A stretch of DNA of 64,000 bases from Symbiodinium natans (Eukaryota > Sar > Dinophyceae > Suessiales > Symbiodiniaceae), in assembly GCA_905221605.1 (NCBI GenBank), contig CAJNDS010002149.1, forward strand, positions 111,501 through 175,500. Reading direction: 5' to 3'. The notes under the pieces were generated by a model. That model was given only the letters and a program-made list of their open reading frames with translations. It searched no databases and was not told the origin of the DNA. Shown piece by piece: positions 23,701-38,300 of the stretch; the stretch's first letter is position 1; every line of letters begins with the position of its first letter. The position numbers were made by a program, and so were the translations under genes.

Positions 23701-26700
23701 TCTGGATGTGGGGTTCTTTTCAAATTCAAGGGAAGAGAAGTGTTATGTCGCAAGCCACTTGCGGGCAAGGTGTGTCTGACAAGCCAAGATTGGACAACTG
23801 TTGGCAAGCCCTGAGACACGGTTACAATTACTGAACATTAATGATCCCTAAACCTGCGGTCAAGCTACTCACGCGAAATGCCAGACGAAGAGAAGCCAAG
23901 CTTTGCACGGCCACGAAAGAGTCCGTACGGACTACCTCAGTGGGCCAGTGAATCTGCCGACCGAATCCTCCAATCACTCTGTCCTGTTCTTCATCGAACA
24001 TATCGAACATGCACGAGAAGCCAACCCTTGCCACTAATCCCTCGGAACTACGGTCCCGCCCATCAGCCCACATGTGTAGTGGTATACTGGGCTCGCAGCT
24101 GAGACCTCCAGCAGCCGCGGCGTCACCAGCTCTCCAGGAACCTGGTCAGAGCTGCTCGGGCCGCCTTCCCTAAACCCCAAAGATCCCAAATCCGACTAGC
24201 CCTACAACACCCTGCTCTGCAGGGTCCGTATCACTTACGTGGATTCGCGGCTTCGCCGAAACATCTCCCGGCCGTCTTGGCGGAGATGACGGTGGCGCCC
24301 CTGCGCTGCTCGCCATGGAAGGTCGTGGCCTGGAGACTGGAGATTTCTGGGCTCAGGGCTTGGGACGTTAAATTTTGGGAACCCTTAAACGAGCCCCACC
24401 ATCACAAACCTTGAATGACCCCTAAGCCCTATAAAAGCTGAGACAGGGCCAGCTACGGGCCTGCTCACTGAGCGTCTTCCGTGGGTACAAGGAGGTCACC
24501 TCGGGAGCTCTCAAACCGAGCAATACTCGCAGGTTCATGGTTCTTTTTTTAGGGTTCAGGCTTTACAGGCTTCAGGCTTTACAGAGGTCAGAGCAAAGGG
24601 CTGACGGTTCAGGCCTTCTAGGGGGCTGAGGCTTGGGTGGGCGATCTATTCGGTCTGTATCTTTTCCAACTCTTTCGCAACACCTTGAACACAAAGCTTT
24701 GTCTGAGGCCCCAAGGAACGCTGAAGTCCATCAGAGGCGTCAGCGCCTGGGCCCCAGGGACATCGATGACCGCAAGGCCTGGACACAGGGAGGATCAGGG
24801 CCTTTTTTGATAATTCTGTTGTTTGCTTGTTTTTCCCCACCCTCGGTGTGGGGCTGTTAGATTTTAATTTTTAATCTCAACTCTTCTCCTCGCCCGGAAC
24901 CCTTCTCCTCGCCCGGTCTACTCCTCGCTCATCCCTGGAGTGCCCAGCCTCAACGTGTCCCTGGAGTGCCCAACTCTAGAGTGGAGCCCCGGATCTCCTG
25001 GAGCGCCAAATCCAGAGTGCCCAGCCCCAGAGTTTTTTCTGGAGTGCCCAAACCCAGACTCTGGAGTGCCCAACCCCAGCCCTAGAGTTTCCCTGGAGGG
25101 GGGGGGGGGGGGGTGTTCTCATGTATTCTATTTTACTTTTAGGGCTTTAGGGTTTAAGGGTTTTGGCTTGTGTTTAGGGGCACGTGCAGCCCTCTGAAAG
25201 GAGTGTTGCATTCTGCCGGGATCCAACAGCTGCTGGCCACCAAGGTACTGGGTGGGTTCGCCGTCGAGGCTGGGATTGGATTGCGAACAATGACTTCAAC
25301 GGCTTTCTTGGCATGATTCTCACTGGCGATTCTGACCTTTCTAGACATACGCGTCCCGTGTGCTGGAGGGAACAGAGGGAACATGCAACTCAGACTGGTT
25401 GCATTACAAGAAAGGTGTCGGCCTCGCTCTCCCCCCCCCCTCGAAATCTTCAAACCCAACCTGCGGTCGCGAACTCGAAGTGCACCACGCGCACGTTGCA
25501 GCTGGGCACCGGCAGCGGGGCTGCAGACCTGAGAAGTTCTGAGCGAAGGCAGCTCTAAGGGCTCTCTGAAAAAGTTTTGGCGCGTGCGATACTTTGGGGG
25601 GATGTGCTGCGGTGAAGAACGCCTTGTCACAGCCACGCTAGCTTGCGTGGGGAAATAGCCTCGGGCAGTTCAAGGCGTAAGGTTTGCAGTAGTCATCACA
25701 ATGTCACTTTTGCCGGTTTGCTTAGAGATTGGAGAGGTCCTTCGGGGTCGACCTTTTCGGTGGCTGCGTACACCTGCGGCGTGTACGCATGTGAGGGGTT
25801 CCTAAACCATTTCGATCTTGATTCCCCTGAAACGATCATGAACTCAAGGCAAAACAATTCTGCCCTCACACCCAACCACAAAACCCTAAGCAAGGAGCTT
25901 ATAACAATCCGTCTGGGCACCACTGGCGAAATTTGTTGCAGAGCCTCTGCAGGTTGTCAAACTCAGAGGTGCTGTTGCCTGGGCTTAGGTTGAAGGATTT
26001 AGGGTTGAGGCATGGTCACCCCTATTTTGTTGCCAAAGGTCCACTTCACACAACGACAAGCGCCCAGTTCGGATGGCTGCATTACACCTCAGACCCCTGC
26101 GCACCTGTCCGCTATCACAGGCGCCAACTTGCGGCGTCGAGGCCGCGCAAGGCGCCGAGGGCTTCTATAGTACAATACTACAAAGCAAGGTGTTATACTA
26201 AAGACTCTGATTTAAGGCGGATTTTGGATCAGTATGGTACCAAGGGGTGGTCTTGTGTCAGAGTGCCGGTGACATCGTAGCCGTCCGGGGCAATGATTTC
26301 CAGCACGTCCCCAATCTCCAGCGAAGTGGAGAGGAGGATCTGCCTCAGGGTCGCAGGGTCGCAGAGCATGTCGAGCCCGAGCCGAGAGGCGCATAGGAGA
26401 TGAGCCGAGAAGCACTCGGAGCTCCAGCTCGTCAACTGTGGAAGGCGTGGCAACCGGATAGATGACCTGGCAAGGCAAATGAGACCATCTTCATTGCATG
26501 CTTCCTTAACATCTTGCCTTGCATGTCCAAGTCATGTACACAAAGACAAGTATGGCAGCTTCTGGTAAGTTCTGGTACCAGGTTTCAACAAGCCTTACCA
26601 AGTAACATTTCCTTTCAAGGCTATAGGGCTTGCCCGCCAACCTCTCATTCCTTGTATGTTTCCGGGTTTTGGATTTGCCAGCCACTATCTCCCGTTGCGG

Positions 26701-29700
26701 GGGTTGTGGTCTGGGAAGGTGCGGTTCAGATTTGTGGTGTGGGAAGGTAGTGTTTTGACCGTGTCGGTGGGGGGGGGGGTGGGGGGGTGTTGTCTCTGGG
26801 AAGCGAGTTCGGTTTAAGGTTGAGTCTGACATGTCAAGCTGCTCAGCACCTGCAGCAGATGTCGTAGCAGCTGCTGCTGGCAACCCGCACGTTACTCAGA
26901 CAGGGGAATGGGGGGGAGGTCTCCAAACTCCAACATCTGCCGCCCGAACGCAACGTAGAATTAGAAAATAATCCCTGCCCCCTGCGCACCCGGAGCGCGT
27001 GGAAGACTTCGGTGAGCAAAAATCCCGGAGCCTCTCCTGAAGCGTTTTCGAGGTCTTTGCGCTTGAGGAATTGCACTCACAAAGCTTTGGCCACGACTTA
27101 CGTAAGCTGAGTCTGGCCCTGGCTGGCTGGCAAGCCACATGCATGCGGCGGATGTGAAGACTACAAACATTCGTCAACACGAGAGGTGTCAGCGGAACTA
27201 AGCTGAGCGGATTTCATGCGGTCACCACAGGCTTGGCAAAGCGGAGACAGGTGGCCAATGTCCAGGAGGTTGCCGTAGTCAGCCTCTAAGGAAACTTCTA
27301 GGGCAACCCACTACTACTTGGAGGACGAGGAGGAGGAGGAGGAGGAGGAGGAGGTGGGCAATACTGTAGGGAGGGATCATCGGAAGCCCGCCTCCTGCGT
27401 GGCGTAGCTGTGAATCTGCCATGTCCCAGCCTCCAGAACACTCTTTACATGGTGTGTCGGGTCATTGTGACATTGTGCATGATGTGAACCTCCATGGCAA
27501 TGACGGTGGGGTTCCGAACAACCACGTTCCTGAGCGGGTGGCTAGGGCAGCCAGGAGCACGGAGTGGACACATCGAATTGGATCTGTGATTTGGCTTCAG
27601 GTTTCAGGCTTCTTTGGACTCAGGGCGATTGGGCAGAAAGGGCCTGGGATAAGATCCTTTAGATTCACCCTGGACCCAGAACCCAAAACACACAATCCTA
27701 TAAACCCTAAACCCGTACTAAACCCGGAAAGCCGACAACCTGTATATCCCATAGCCCCTGGCCACAAACCCTAGGCCCTACAACTTATAATTATAACACA
27801 TAAACAACCTGAATCCTATAAACCTCACAGACCCTGACAACCCTAAAAGGGTCCCTGAATCAGCTCTGGAAATCCGAGTCAAAAGCCGAGGCTCAGCTGG
27901 TACTTTGCCAAGGCGGCGAGCATGGTGGCCCCAACCTTGGAGCCAAAAGTCTCGAGAAGCCAAAGCAAGAAAATCAGGGTTCAGGGTTTAGGCAATTATT
28001 TGGGTCTGCACAGTGGCCACTATAGTCTATAGGCTTCAGGGTGTAGGGCGATAATAAATAACAAAAAAAAGATGACCGAATCACACGACCCAGGCGCGGG
28101 GTGGATTGATGCCGTGGAGCCCGGGAGAGGGGTTCCTGGGACAAGCGGGGAGGGTCTGAAGATAGATCGTCCTGTGGATCTCTTTGAACTTTGAACTTTG
28201 ATTTGATTTGTGTGCTTTGTGTGCTTTGTGTGCTTCGGGGGGCTGCTTTGCAGTTTTGCGCAGCTCGGCTCGTCGGCTCTTCGGCTCTTCGGCTCTTCGG
28301 CTTTTCCTTCCTGGGAATGTTCTCTCGAATTGGGCTTTGGACCACCACTCAACATCAACCGTCAACAGTGCTCCTCACAGAGCCAACATCAGTGCAGTCT
28401 GGCTCACCACTGCATAAGACGGTCCCAGAGCCGGCGATCGGAGTGTCTGTGGCATCCAGCTCTTGCCTCGAGGGAGGAAGCTCCAAGGAGTCTTAGCCTA
28501 CAGGCGGCAATGATCTAGCAACCGATGCACTATGGCTTCTTGTATTCCAAGAGATCAGACGCCGAGCGACACCTTGGCATGCTAGGTTGCTTCCGTGCAA
28601 AATTGCTCCCCGAGCTTCTCTCGAAAACCTTGAACTGGCGGAAATCTAAATTGCTGGCCCTTTGTGGGGTGCCCATAAATGAGGATTTGCTTTGAGCACT
28701 CCCCCAGCTGCTTAAAGTTCAACGGAAGTGCAATGCTGCTTGGCACAGCGTCGGGAAGACATAGCCAAACGGCGCCTGCACTGCGATCCCAGGCTGTCTT
28801 AGGCTGTCTTCCTAGAGACTGGAATACACTACTACACGGATGCTGGAAACAGCAACAAAAAGCGTCAGCACTTGGCATATGCACTGTCTCTCTTCGGGCT
28901 GGGAGCGAGGCTTTTTAGGCCCTTGCTCAGCGCCAAACACACCCCCCAGAGTGGAGTCATTAAAGCTCAACATGTTGCTTCTTCTCCCGCTCTCGCATCG
29001 CTCGCCCTCTCCCCTACTTGCCAAGCAACAGATGTTACCCAACGCTACGTGGCTGCGCCTGTAGTGCGAGGAAGCCTGCAGATGTAACCGCATTCGTTGT
29101 CCGGAAGCGCAGCGTCACGTTGTTGCGTGTCTCCTGGCAGTCATCTGGAGCTCTGGGCATTTGAATGTCCAGCGGGTGCGCATGGACATGCTTCTTGCGG
29201 ATTCTGTGAGCCTGCGTTGGCCTCTTTGAAGATCGTTAGCAAAGGGCACCGAACAGCTACTGCCAAAACCGTGTAGCGATGCACCTCGAGACTCTCATAC
29301 ACTCAGGAGCATGAGGGAGTTGAACGGAAGAGGCAGAATGGTATCAGATGGGGTGAACGATATGGGAGGGTGGGAGGGAAAATCCTCTCACCAATGTCAT
29401 GATGATTTTCTGGGTTCGGAGATGATACTAGATGGTTCCCATCTGGGCGCGGACTGGGCAGGGTTCCGGGCTTTGAGCATCGGATTCCTCAATGCCACCT
29501 GCCATCAAGCCGGCATGCTGCTACGGAAACCTTCGTCACAAAGTTTTACATTTGCGGGTCTCCAGATGTTCAGTTCAAGCATGGGGAGATGAAGACACAT
29601 GCAAACTCTGTGGTAGTGGAGCGTACGTTGCGAGTTGGGGTCGCAGGCCATTCACGCAACTCAACCCGGAACTCAGCTCCTCGGCAAGTGTTGAACGCGC

Positions 29701-32700
29701 TGTTGCATCTGGCGTCACCGACACCTGCCCGGGAAGGCAGAACCTACCATATCCTAGCTGGGTTGGCCTTGTCACAGCCATCTGGGTACCTGCAGCATGC
29801 ACGTACCCTTCTCATCATTGTATGCTAGGTCCCAATTTGTTGCTCTATTCTGCTCCACTTCCTTGCAGCAAGTGTGAGGCACTTTACCTCTCATCTTCGA
29901 AGCATCGAGGCTTTCGCTTTCAGCCCAGCCAGTGCGCAACAGGACTGGTCCGGCGAGTATTGGGCAACCGGACTATACTGGACTGCTGCTGCAAGCTAAG
30001 CAATCCGATCCCAAGAGCAAAGACCCCTCGGACCTCGGTGAAGCGCCAGAGCCGATAGCCCTCAAAGGGCTCCTTCCACGCTTTACGAGGCTTCTTTGGT
30101 CAGGCTTCTTTGGTCGGGGTCTTGGGAAGTGGAAACTCCCAAAAATACTCGAAGAATCCAAAAAAAACAAAAAACAAAAAAAACCTGAAGCTCGAACTGT
30201 TGAAGCTGGAAGCTGCACCCGGACCCTATACTGGGCCCCAAAAGGGCCTCAACAGGCCCTGAGCTTGAGCTGCCCTAGCTTTCGCGGACAGGCCACAGTA
30301 GCTTCACCAGCGAAGCTGATGGTCCAAAGGTTTTGTTCCTCGGGGTCTAAAGGAGCAGTCCCGGATAGGCTTCTACAATGAGGCCGGAAGCTCACAGCCA
30401 GAAAGAGACAATGCACACAATCGTAGGGCTGTTCAAGGTGCGCGCATCCGCGTGTCCAAGGTGCACACGGTATTTTGCAAGTCCAACGTGCGCACGGGGT
30501 CCCCTTTAGCACGCACGGGCCAGCGTTTTCGAGGAGGCTTCCTACCCGCTTGTCATCTGCTGTCAGTGCTTGCAGCTTCCCGCCCAACATCTCCTTTTCA
30601 GGGTTTCGGGCTTGCCAACAAACATCTCGCTTTTGGAGTTGAGGTTTCTGCTTTCCGGGCTTGGGGTTCTCTCACGTTCAAGCCTTTTGAGGTCACAACT
30701 GTTCAACGTTGTTGTGTCCGGCTTGTCCGGGCTCTTCCTCCTAAGCACTTGCAGGAATGTGTCGCGCAAATGACAGGCTGTTGCGACCATTTGAAGGGAT
30801 GGGTTTGGTGGGGGAAAATCCCCACATAAACAAGCTAACAGCTAACATATAGTGCATATGACCACTGCTGCGCAAATGGTAGCTTGCGAATGGCAATCTG
30901 CGACATTTCAGAAGCAGTGGGAGACACTTCGGAGACACTCGGCACAAAAAAATGTGGGCTTCCACATGGGCTGCATGACGCAAGGCTTAGCCGTGGCCAA
31001 AGACCGGAAGCAGCATTGTGCATAAGGCTCAGACCTTGAGAAGGGGGAAGTAATGAAAAGCAAAGCCACAAGTGTGTTCCATGCCGTAAATAAACCATCC
31101 CTAGCTCCTCACCAATCTGAAGACTTGAACTACCCTTTCGGCGCGAGGAGCCGCCGTCTCCTCTCCGTTCACACCCTGCAGCCGCATCACGTAGCCTCAT
31201 CTTGGGGTCAACGGTGGCAAACTCCTGTGTGTTGGAACGATTGAAGAGTTTTGGTAATATGTGTATATAGATGTACCTTTACCACGAACCTTCAAAATAC
31301 CTGCCCCACCATAACGGTAAGTTCAGTAGGTTTGCAAACAGAAGCTCTGCCTCTAGGCTACCTCCCGCCTAGCGGTAGGCTTCGGGTAGACTCTAGCACC
31401 GCGACTATAGGGGTAGGCCTACCAAAAGCTCACCCCTAGCGTAGGGGTAGGCTCGAGACAGGTCTACCCCCAGGGTATGGGTAGGCCTACCCACATCTAG
31501 AGTTGGAGTAGGGACGATTTGGACCTGGAACAACCAGGCATCATCTTGAGCTCTTAAGCTACGTGGGTGCATCCACTCTTTCTGTCAAGCAGCGGCGGCC
31601 CCGGACTAGACCCGGTGCGACGAAGAGCCGCGCAGTTCGCCCACCGCCTTGCCCAAAGTTGGCGTAAACACACGGTGTAGGGTTCAGGGTTTAGAATTTA
31701 GGGTCCTCTGGTTTAGAGTGTAGCGGGGGGTTCAGGGTCTTAGGCGTAGGGCTTTGGAGCCCTTGCCGAGAGGGGAGGTAGAGTGAGGCGTGCGATCTGG
31801 ATGGCTGATATGATGAAATCACATAGACAGAATGGGAGGTTCTATCAAATAGGGCCCCTTCCTGGGCTCTACTACAATACTCAGAATTTAACGTTCATGA
31901 GTTCTTTGTTCGGGGTCTCTTCACCTCAAGGAAGAGACTACAGAAATCCCACAGGTGCCTGCCCAAAACCCGCCACAACCCCACAAGAAACAGACAACAC
32001 CGCTCAGAAACAAACAAGCCTCCACTAGAAACAGGCAACCCCCCAGTAAAAAACAGACAAACACCCACTGAACCTCTAGAAGACAGTTGCAGGGATCCCA
32101 CAAAAACCCCACACCGATCCCAGACACTTCCCACGATTATCCACCCAAATCCCTCTTAAATGCCACTTCTTGGTGCAGCAGTCAAAACCCACACCAATCC
32201 CACACACCTCCCGCGAAAGTCCCACCAAAATCCCTCCAAACTCCCACTGAATTAACTCTAACTTTCTGGCTCCGGGTATGCGGACTTCCCACGAAGACGA
32301 AGTCCCACCAAAATCCCACTTAAATCCCCAAACTCCCGCCTAGCTCCCACTTGCATCCCACTTTCTGGCTCCCGGATATGCGGACTTCCCACGACAGTCC
32401 CAGCAAAATCCCACTTAATCCCACCAAACTCCCGCTTCAATCCCACTGTCTGGATCCGGGTCTGCGGTTCCCACACACTTCACTCGAAAGTCCCACCAAA
32501 ATCCCACTTATATCACATTAAAACCCCACTCAGACATCCCCGCAAACCGTCTGGATTTTCTCAGCACCCCTTTGGACGGGAATTAAGCAGGATTTATGCG
32601 GTTCCAAGCACCCATGTTGTTGAGTTAAAGAAGCACATTTGAAGATTGAAGAAGCAGCCACTGGCATGCAAAGAAATATGGAGCCTTGTTTTACAAGAAG

Positions 32701-35299
32701 CTCACTCCAAAGGTGGTACGTGTTATAAAATCAGAACTGGAACTACCCTAAACCCGAAACACCAAAAATCCAAAACCCGAAACCCTCAAGCCCTCCCTAT
32801 GCCACCCATGTGCCTTCGCAGGTGCTCACCACGGCGCTCGCCTCGAAGGCTGCGAAGGCCAACGGGATCTGGTTACCCGGACCGAAGACATCCTGATGTT
32901 TAGGGGGATGGCTTTGATGGCGGGGGTTGGGGTTTAGTTAGGGTTTACAGGGTTTAGAGGATCCAGGGTTGATGGGGCTCTGGGGCTCCTAGAGCTCTTG
33001 CGGGCTACAGGGCTGTTAGGATTTATGGTGTGTACGGCCTCATGAAGCGCGAATGGGTCTTGCACAGATGCGTCCCAGGGCCATTGCAGGCCCTGCACTG
33101 CCCTTCGAAGTCAATCCTCGGAACCCTATTGAACCTGTACTGGTACTGACACCGTCAATGCACGACGGCGCGCGCACAACCAGAACATTCAGATATGCTT
33201 ATAAGACACGGTCATGAACATGAGAACAGCAATCACCGTCAACATCTTCATGCTGTGGCAAACAAAGACAGGCCTTCGTCAACTTTATCAACACAGAAAA
33301 GGAAAAGATATGAAAAGATATGAAAAGATGTCACTCGTTGGCCATGCTCCGAGGCTCTCCAGTCACAACGACCGTGCAGAGCGCTGGGAAGCTGAAGCCT
33401 GCGGGTGCCTGGCATCCAAAAGGCAGGGCCATGATTTGCCGGTAACGCCCCTAGACGATCTCCTTAAGGTCCTGCGGAATATGAGCTATATGAGCGATGT
33501 TTAGGGTCCATGGTCCTTGACCGTCAGCGTCGACTCGCCAGCGTTTGTGGGCGTAGAAGCGAGCTCCTTGGCACGCTTTGAGTTGTTTGTCCCTGTTGCC
33601 TCTAACAAGCCTAGCAAGCCCCAAGCCCCTTTCATGTCTCAGCTCAACACCTTTGCTTTCTGTTGGCCTAGGGAATAAGGGAATCACAACAAGAATAGCA
33701 AGTAGGTATATGAATCCATTTTCAGAACAGCAGGTTAAACAAGCTCATCTCGGAAGCGAGCCCAGGCCGAAGCTACCGACACCCACCCCAGCGTCTAACC
33801 GTCCAAAGCTGCCTGATATGGCTGCTTTATGCTGTGTTGTAGGGCTTAGTGAGTGTAGGGCGGAGGGTTCAGAGTTTGTCGCACTACCAACAGCGTATGC
33901 ATCTGGTGGTGGTTGAGCCGAGCATCGAAGGCCAGGATGACGTTTGTCACCTCCCGAGAAGAGAGTCATTCTCTCAAAAGGGTGCTTGCAATACCAATCT
34001 GCAAATTTAAGAGTGAAAGTGGAGGTCGCAATCGATGCTGGCCTGGCCAGGGTGATCATCGCGCCCGCTGTCCGCCGAGTTGACGCCGCTCTCCTGTACG
34101 AAGAGCGTTGGGCAGAGGACGAGCTTTGGGTTTTGGGGGTTGTTGGGGGTTGACAGGGTTTAGGGCTTCGGGGGTCCGAACCTTGAAGGGGGAAACCCGG
34201 ATCCATGGACATGTGTCGAACAAGTGCCTTCAACAGAGGACAGTGGGAAAGACTTGCTGGTGTTTGCATGGGATGAATCCTGGCTCGGGCTTTGGCATCA
34301 AAGCCGCAACAACACCTTGTCAGCCCTTCAAGGCTCCTTAAGCCTCTTATGCCCCGCCTTCAGCCCCCACAAGCCTCTGAGGCTTCTAAACCCTCTAAGC
34401 CCTCTTAACCCTCTGAACCGTAAGTCCCCAAAAGCTAGCACGGAGATCAGCTCAAGAGGCAGGGCCCAGGAGAGCACCGAAGTTCATCGGGCTCTCCACC
34501 TGGAAGCCTGGGTTTAGGGTTTGGGGCTTAGCGGATGCGTGGGGAGGGGAGCCGGGGAGGCGGGGGAGGCGGGGGAGGCGGAGGAGAGGGGTTTCATGCA
34601 TCGGAGAGGATGTTGCACTCTCGACTTTCAAGTCTTGGGGGGTTGGGGTTTTTGAGGGCTTCGAATTGAACTTAGCCTCATGGCTTCGAGTTGAAGGTCC
34701 GCGTCCTACAAACCCTACATTCCTAAATTCCTACATTCTCAGGGAGACAAAAGCAGTGGGCTTTCAGGGCGCGGAGCGCCCAACAAATCGTTTCGCGCTA
34801 TGGGGAAGACCTCAGAAGCGACGGGCACGTCGAAACTGCCAGGAAAGCGAAGGAACATTGCAAGAAGTTCTGCGATGACAATTGCACCATTGCAGCAACA
34901 GCATCATAACAACAAAATAGAAACATAAATAGCAATAAGAAGAAAGAAGAAGAAGCCTGTAAATTCGCCTCGGCTTCCTGCCGAGAAGCGTCTGGAACAA
35001 GCAGACCCGGATCGGGCCTCCTTCCTCCCCAACCCAAGCCAAATTTTTTGACGCAACCCCCCCCCCCCCGCCCTGTGGGACCCCCCCCAATCCCTTGGAG
35101 GCGATGACGTGGAGGGTCCGCTTGTCGGTTCGCTGCTGCAGGGAGTGCCTCAAAAAACCCCCCTCCCACCCCCCCCCAAACCCCCCCACCCCCCCCCCAC
35201 CCCCCCCCCCCCCCCCACCCCCCCCCCCCCCCCCACCCCCCCCCACCCCCCCCCCACCCCCCCCCCCCCCCCCACCCCCCCCCCCCCCCCCCCCCCCCC

Positions 35300-35345
<46 letters not shown>

Positions 35346-38300
35346 ACCCCCCCCCCACCCCCCCCCCCCCCCCCCCCCCACCCCCCCCCACCCCCCCCCC
35401 CCCCCCCACCCCCCCCCCACCCCCCCCCCCCCCCTCTCCTTTTTTTGCGAAACCCTCTTTCCTCCTTTCCTGTCCTGGGGCCGGCCCGGCTGCCGAGGCG
35501 GCGCGCGCAAGCGTTTACAATTAACGATTGTGAGTATTCTTATGATAAGTATTACGCGGATCAACATTATTGCTGTTGGTATTATGCTTACCTCTGGTAG
35601 CGGCTACGGATGGCCTATTGCGACTGTTGCAGCCGAGATGCCCTCAGCCGTCGAGCCAAGGTCTGCAACCTGCCGCCCCTCTTGTTGGGTCCCCTAAACG
35701 GGCTTGGGGTTTATAGTGGCTCTCGGCCAAGTGCAGCAGAACAACTCATCCCTGAATCACAAAAGCTCCTCCGCATCCGCCGAATTTGTGAAGCTGGAGA
35801 TTCTCCACTCAAGTCCTGCCAGTGTCTTGAAGATCCAAAAGCCCCCCTAAAATCCGAGGCTGTTCCATGCTGTTCCTCGCCTCCGCACTTCATGCCCTGC
35901 AGTTCGAGAGCACACTTCGACTACCAAAAGACCTCCCGAGAAACCCGACACCAGCCCAACCAAACCACCATAAAACCCCTGCTTAGGCCTCTACAACCTA
36001 CCCCTTTCGGTTCAACTCCAAATCTAAACCCAAAAAACTCTCAACCCTATTCAACCGACCCCTTTTGTTGCAGGCTCCTCCAAGCTCCGGGACCAATGGG
36101 TTCCGGGCCGCTAGGGCCATGACGTAGGGCCCGGCCGGGACCTCCGAGCTTTGGGGCTTGCAGAGGGACGCTTTAGGGCTTGAAACCTTTCCTATCCCCA
36201 ACCTAACTCGCCCTTTCCAAACAAGCAAGGCCCAAGTAACCGTACTTCCGCTTTGATTGGTCATACGGACAGGTGTGGTAGATTTGCAAGTATAGATGTT
36301 CTAAATATACATGTAAAGGGTTGTGTGTGTGAAAGACCCAAGACCGTACAAAATGATCCAGATTAGTGGGTCTCTTGCGCCATCCTTCCATTCACGCAGT
36401 TCTAACCAGAAATACAATTGCAAAATGCTCGCGATCGAAGGTCATAAGTGAGCGACCCAAAATACCATTAATCAGTGTTATGCTATGCTTGTGCCTGTTA
36501 ACCATTCGAAAATGCCCTATACAAAGCCCCTATAACATACGTATTTTAGAGACTTCTTTGGCCGCGTGACGGGATGCAATGCTCTTCCCTTTAAAGAACT
36601 GAAAAGTATTGACTCTAGGGTACACCACCTCTGGAGACCCTTAAAGAATCATTCCAAATCTTATCCATAAGAAGATCATAAGAAAGCCATGAGAGAGAGA
36701 GAGTGGGAGAACAAACAACACACTCCTAGCAGACCCAGCAGAGTCCCTTGCGCGACTCCGTCCGACAATAGTCCTTAAGTTGGGCTTGTTCAAGAGGGCA
36801 AGTTATGCTTCAGTCATCTCTCAAATTCTGTGGGTTTGTCTGATCTTCCGGAGTGGGAAGCCTCGCCAGCAACCACACGGAGAGTGACCTGCAGCTCACA
36901 GCAACACAAGGGGGACGCCACCAAAAGAACTCAAACTCTTCGGGTTTATAAGGAAAGCACTAGACGACAACAGTAACTACTGCAGCTCCACACATGCTTA
37001 GGGTGTGGTGCAGGGCTGGCTGAAATGGGAGGGTTATGAGTACCACATGATGTGTCCAGGGGTGTCTGCCTTGGACATTGGCAGCAACTCCGGGCACCCC
37101 GCTCGAACCCGAAATGCCCGATAATTCTATCCATGTAAAACCCGTGTGAATGCCTTCTTCAAGGCTGTGGAAACCCTACCCGATCAGCCCCGCACACAAC
37201 GGGCCACAGGCCGCTTCTTAAAGCCCTGAACCGTGCATGGCCTGCGGCCGCTGCGTGGTGGTGGGGACGACAGCGCTGCAGAGCAGCGTGGCGCTGACGG
37301 CGGCCAAGTCCTGTTTGGGTGGGGGAGTGGAGGGGATGGGAATTGGGATAATTTGGGGTTTAGTTTCGTTTCATATCGAGTTTTAGGATTTCTTGGGGGT
37401 GTCGGGCTTTTGGGCATCAGCAAAAGCCCCAGCCTGATACAGCACCTCCAGGGATGGAGCCACCTGTAGTGCGCAGCTCTCCTGCGCTGACAAGAGCAGC
37501 GGTGGGCTCTAGGGCCTCTTGTAGACGCTGAGAGGGCAGCTCATGGAATCGCCTCCTCCTTTCTAGGGATCAGGGTGACTTTGCCGGCTCGGGTGCGCCC
37601 GGCAAAACAAAGCCCCGCCTCCACCGCGAAGCCTGCGGGTGCGTCCACTAGAAGGCTGCCGCCAACCGGCAGGGCCGTGATGGACTGGAATTGGATCATC
37701 AGCACATTCCTTGGCATGACAACCCCGCACGACTCAACCCTGCTAGTCACAGAGGGGTCGTGAGATGAAATGCATATGCCAGAAGTTTCTCCATCGAACT
37801 AGAAGGCTGTTGAGCTTCGGGCTTTAGCCGTTGACCTGAATTTTGGGCCTCCATTGTTTGACCTCCAATAGCCGTTCAGTTGGGCGGCTGCTGCCCGGCC
37901 AGCGACGTGCGGAAGTAGTCCACGTGGAAGTTCACCAAGGCCCGCACCTCCCCACTCTTTCGGCGATGCTCTGCTATTGGTACATGTCTATGTATATGTG
38001 TATGAAAAAACTCACATATCATACATTGCAATATTTTGCTGCGAAGCTCCTCACCCTTCTAGACGAGGGTTGCAGATTTGCACTCGGGAGGGGTTGAGCA
38101 GAGGGGTTGCCAATTTCCCCTCACTTCCGGAGATTCCGGGATGCTCCCACTCGACCGCGCATGCTCATGCCGGATTCCTACGGCTTTGCCTGCGGCGCGG
38201 GTGTGCTGGCTGCAGCCCTTCGACCCGTGGCCGTGTTGGAATCATAGCCAAACTCCAGGAGGAAGACGTTGCCTTGGGCTATGGCGGGGAGAACGCGGTG

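Noticed and set aside
34798-35697. Poly-Gly / poly-Pro frames of 150-251 residues
   Set aside because: Produced by the about 280-bp C tract inside the MITE-like element.
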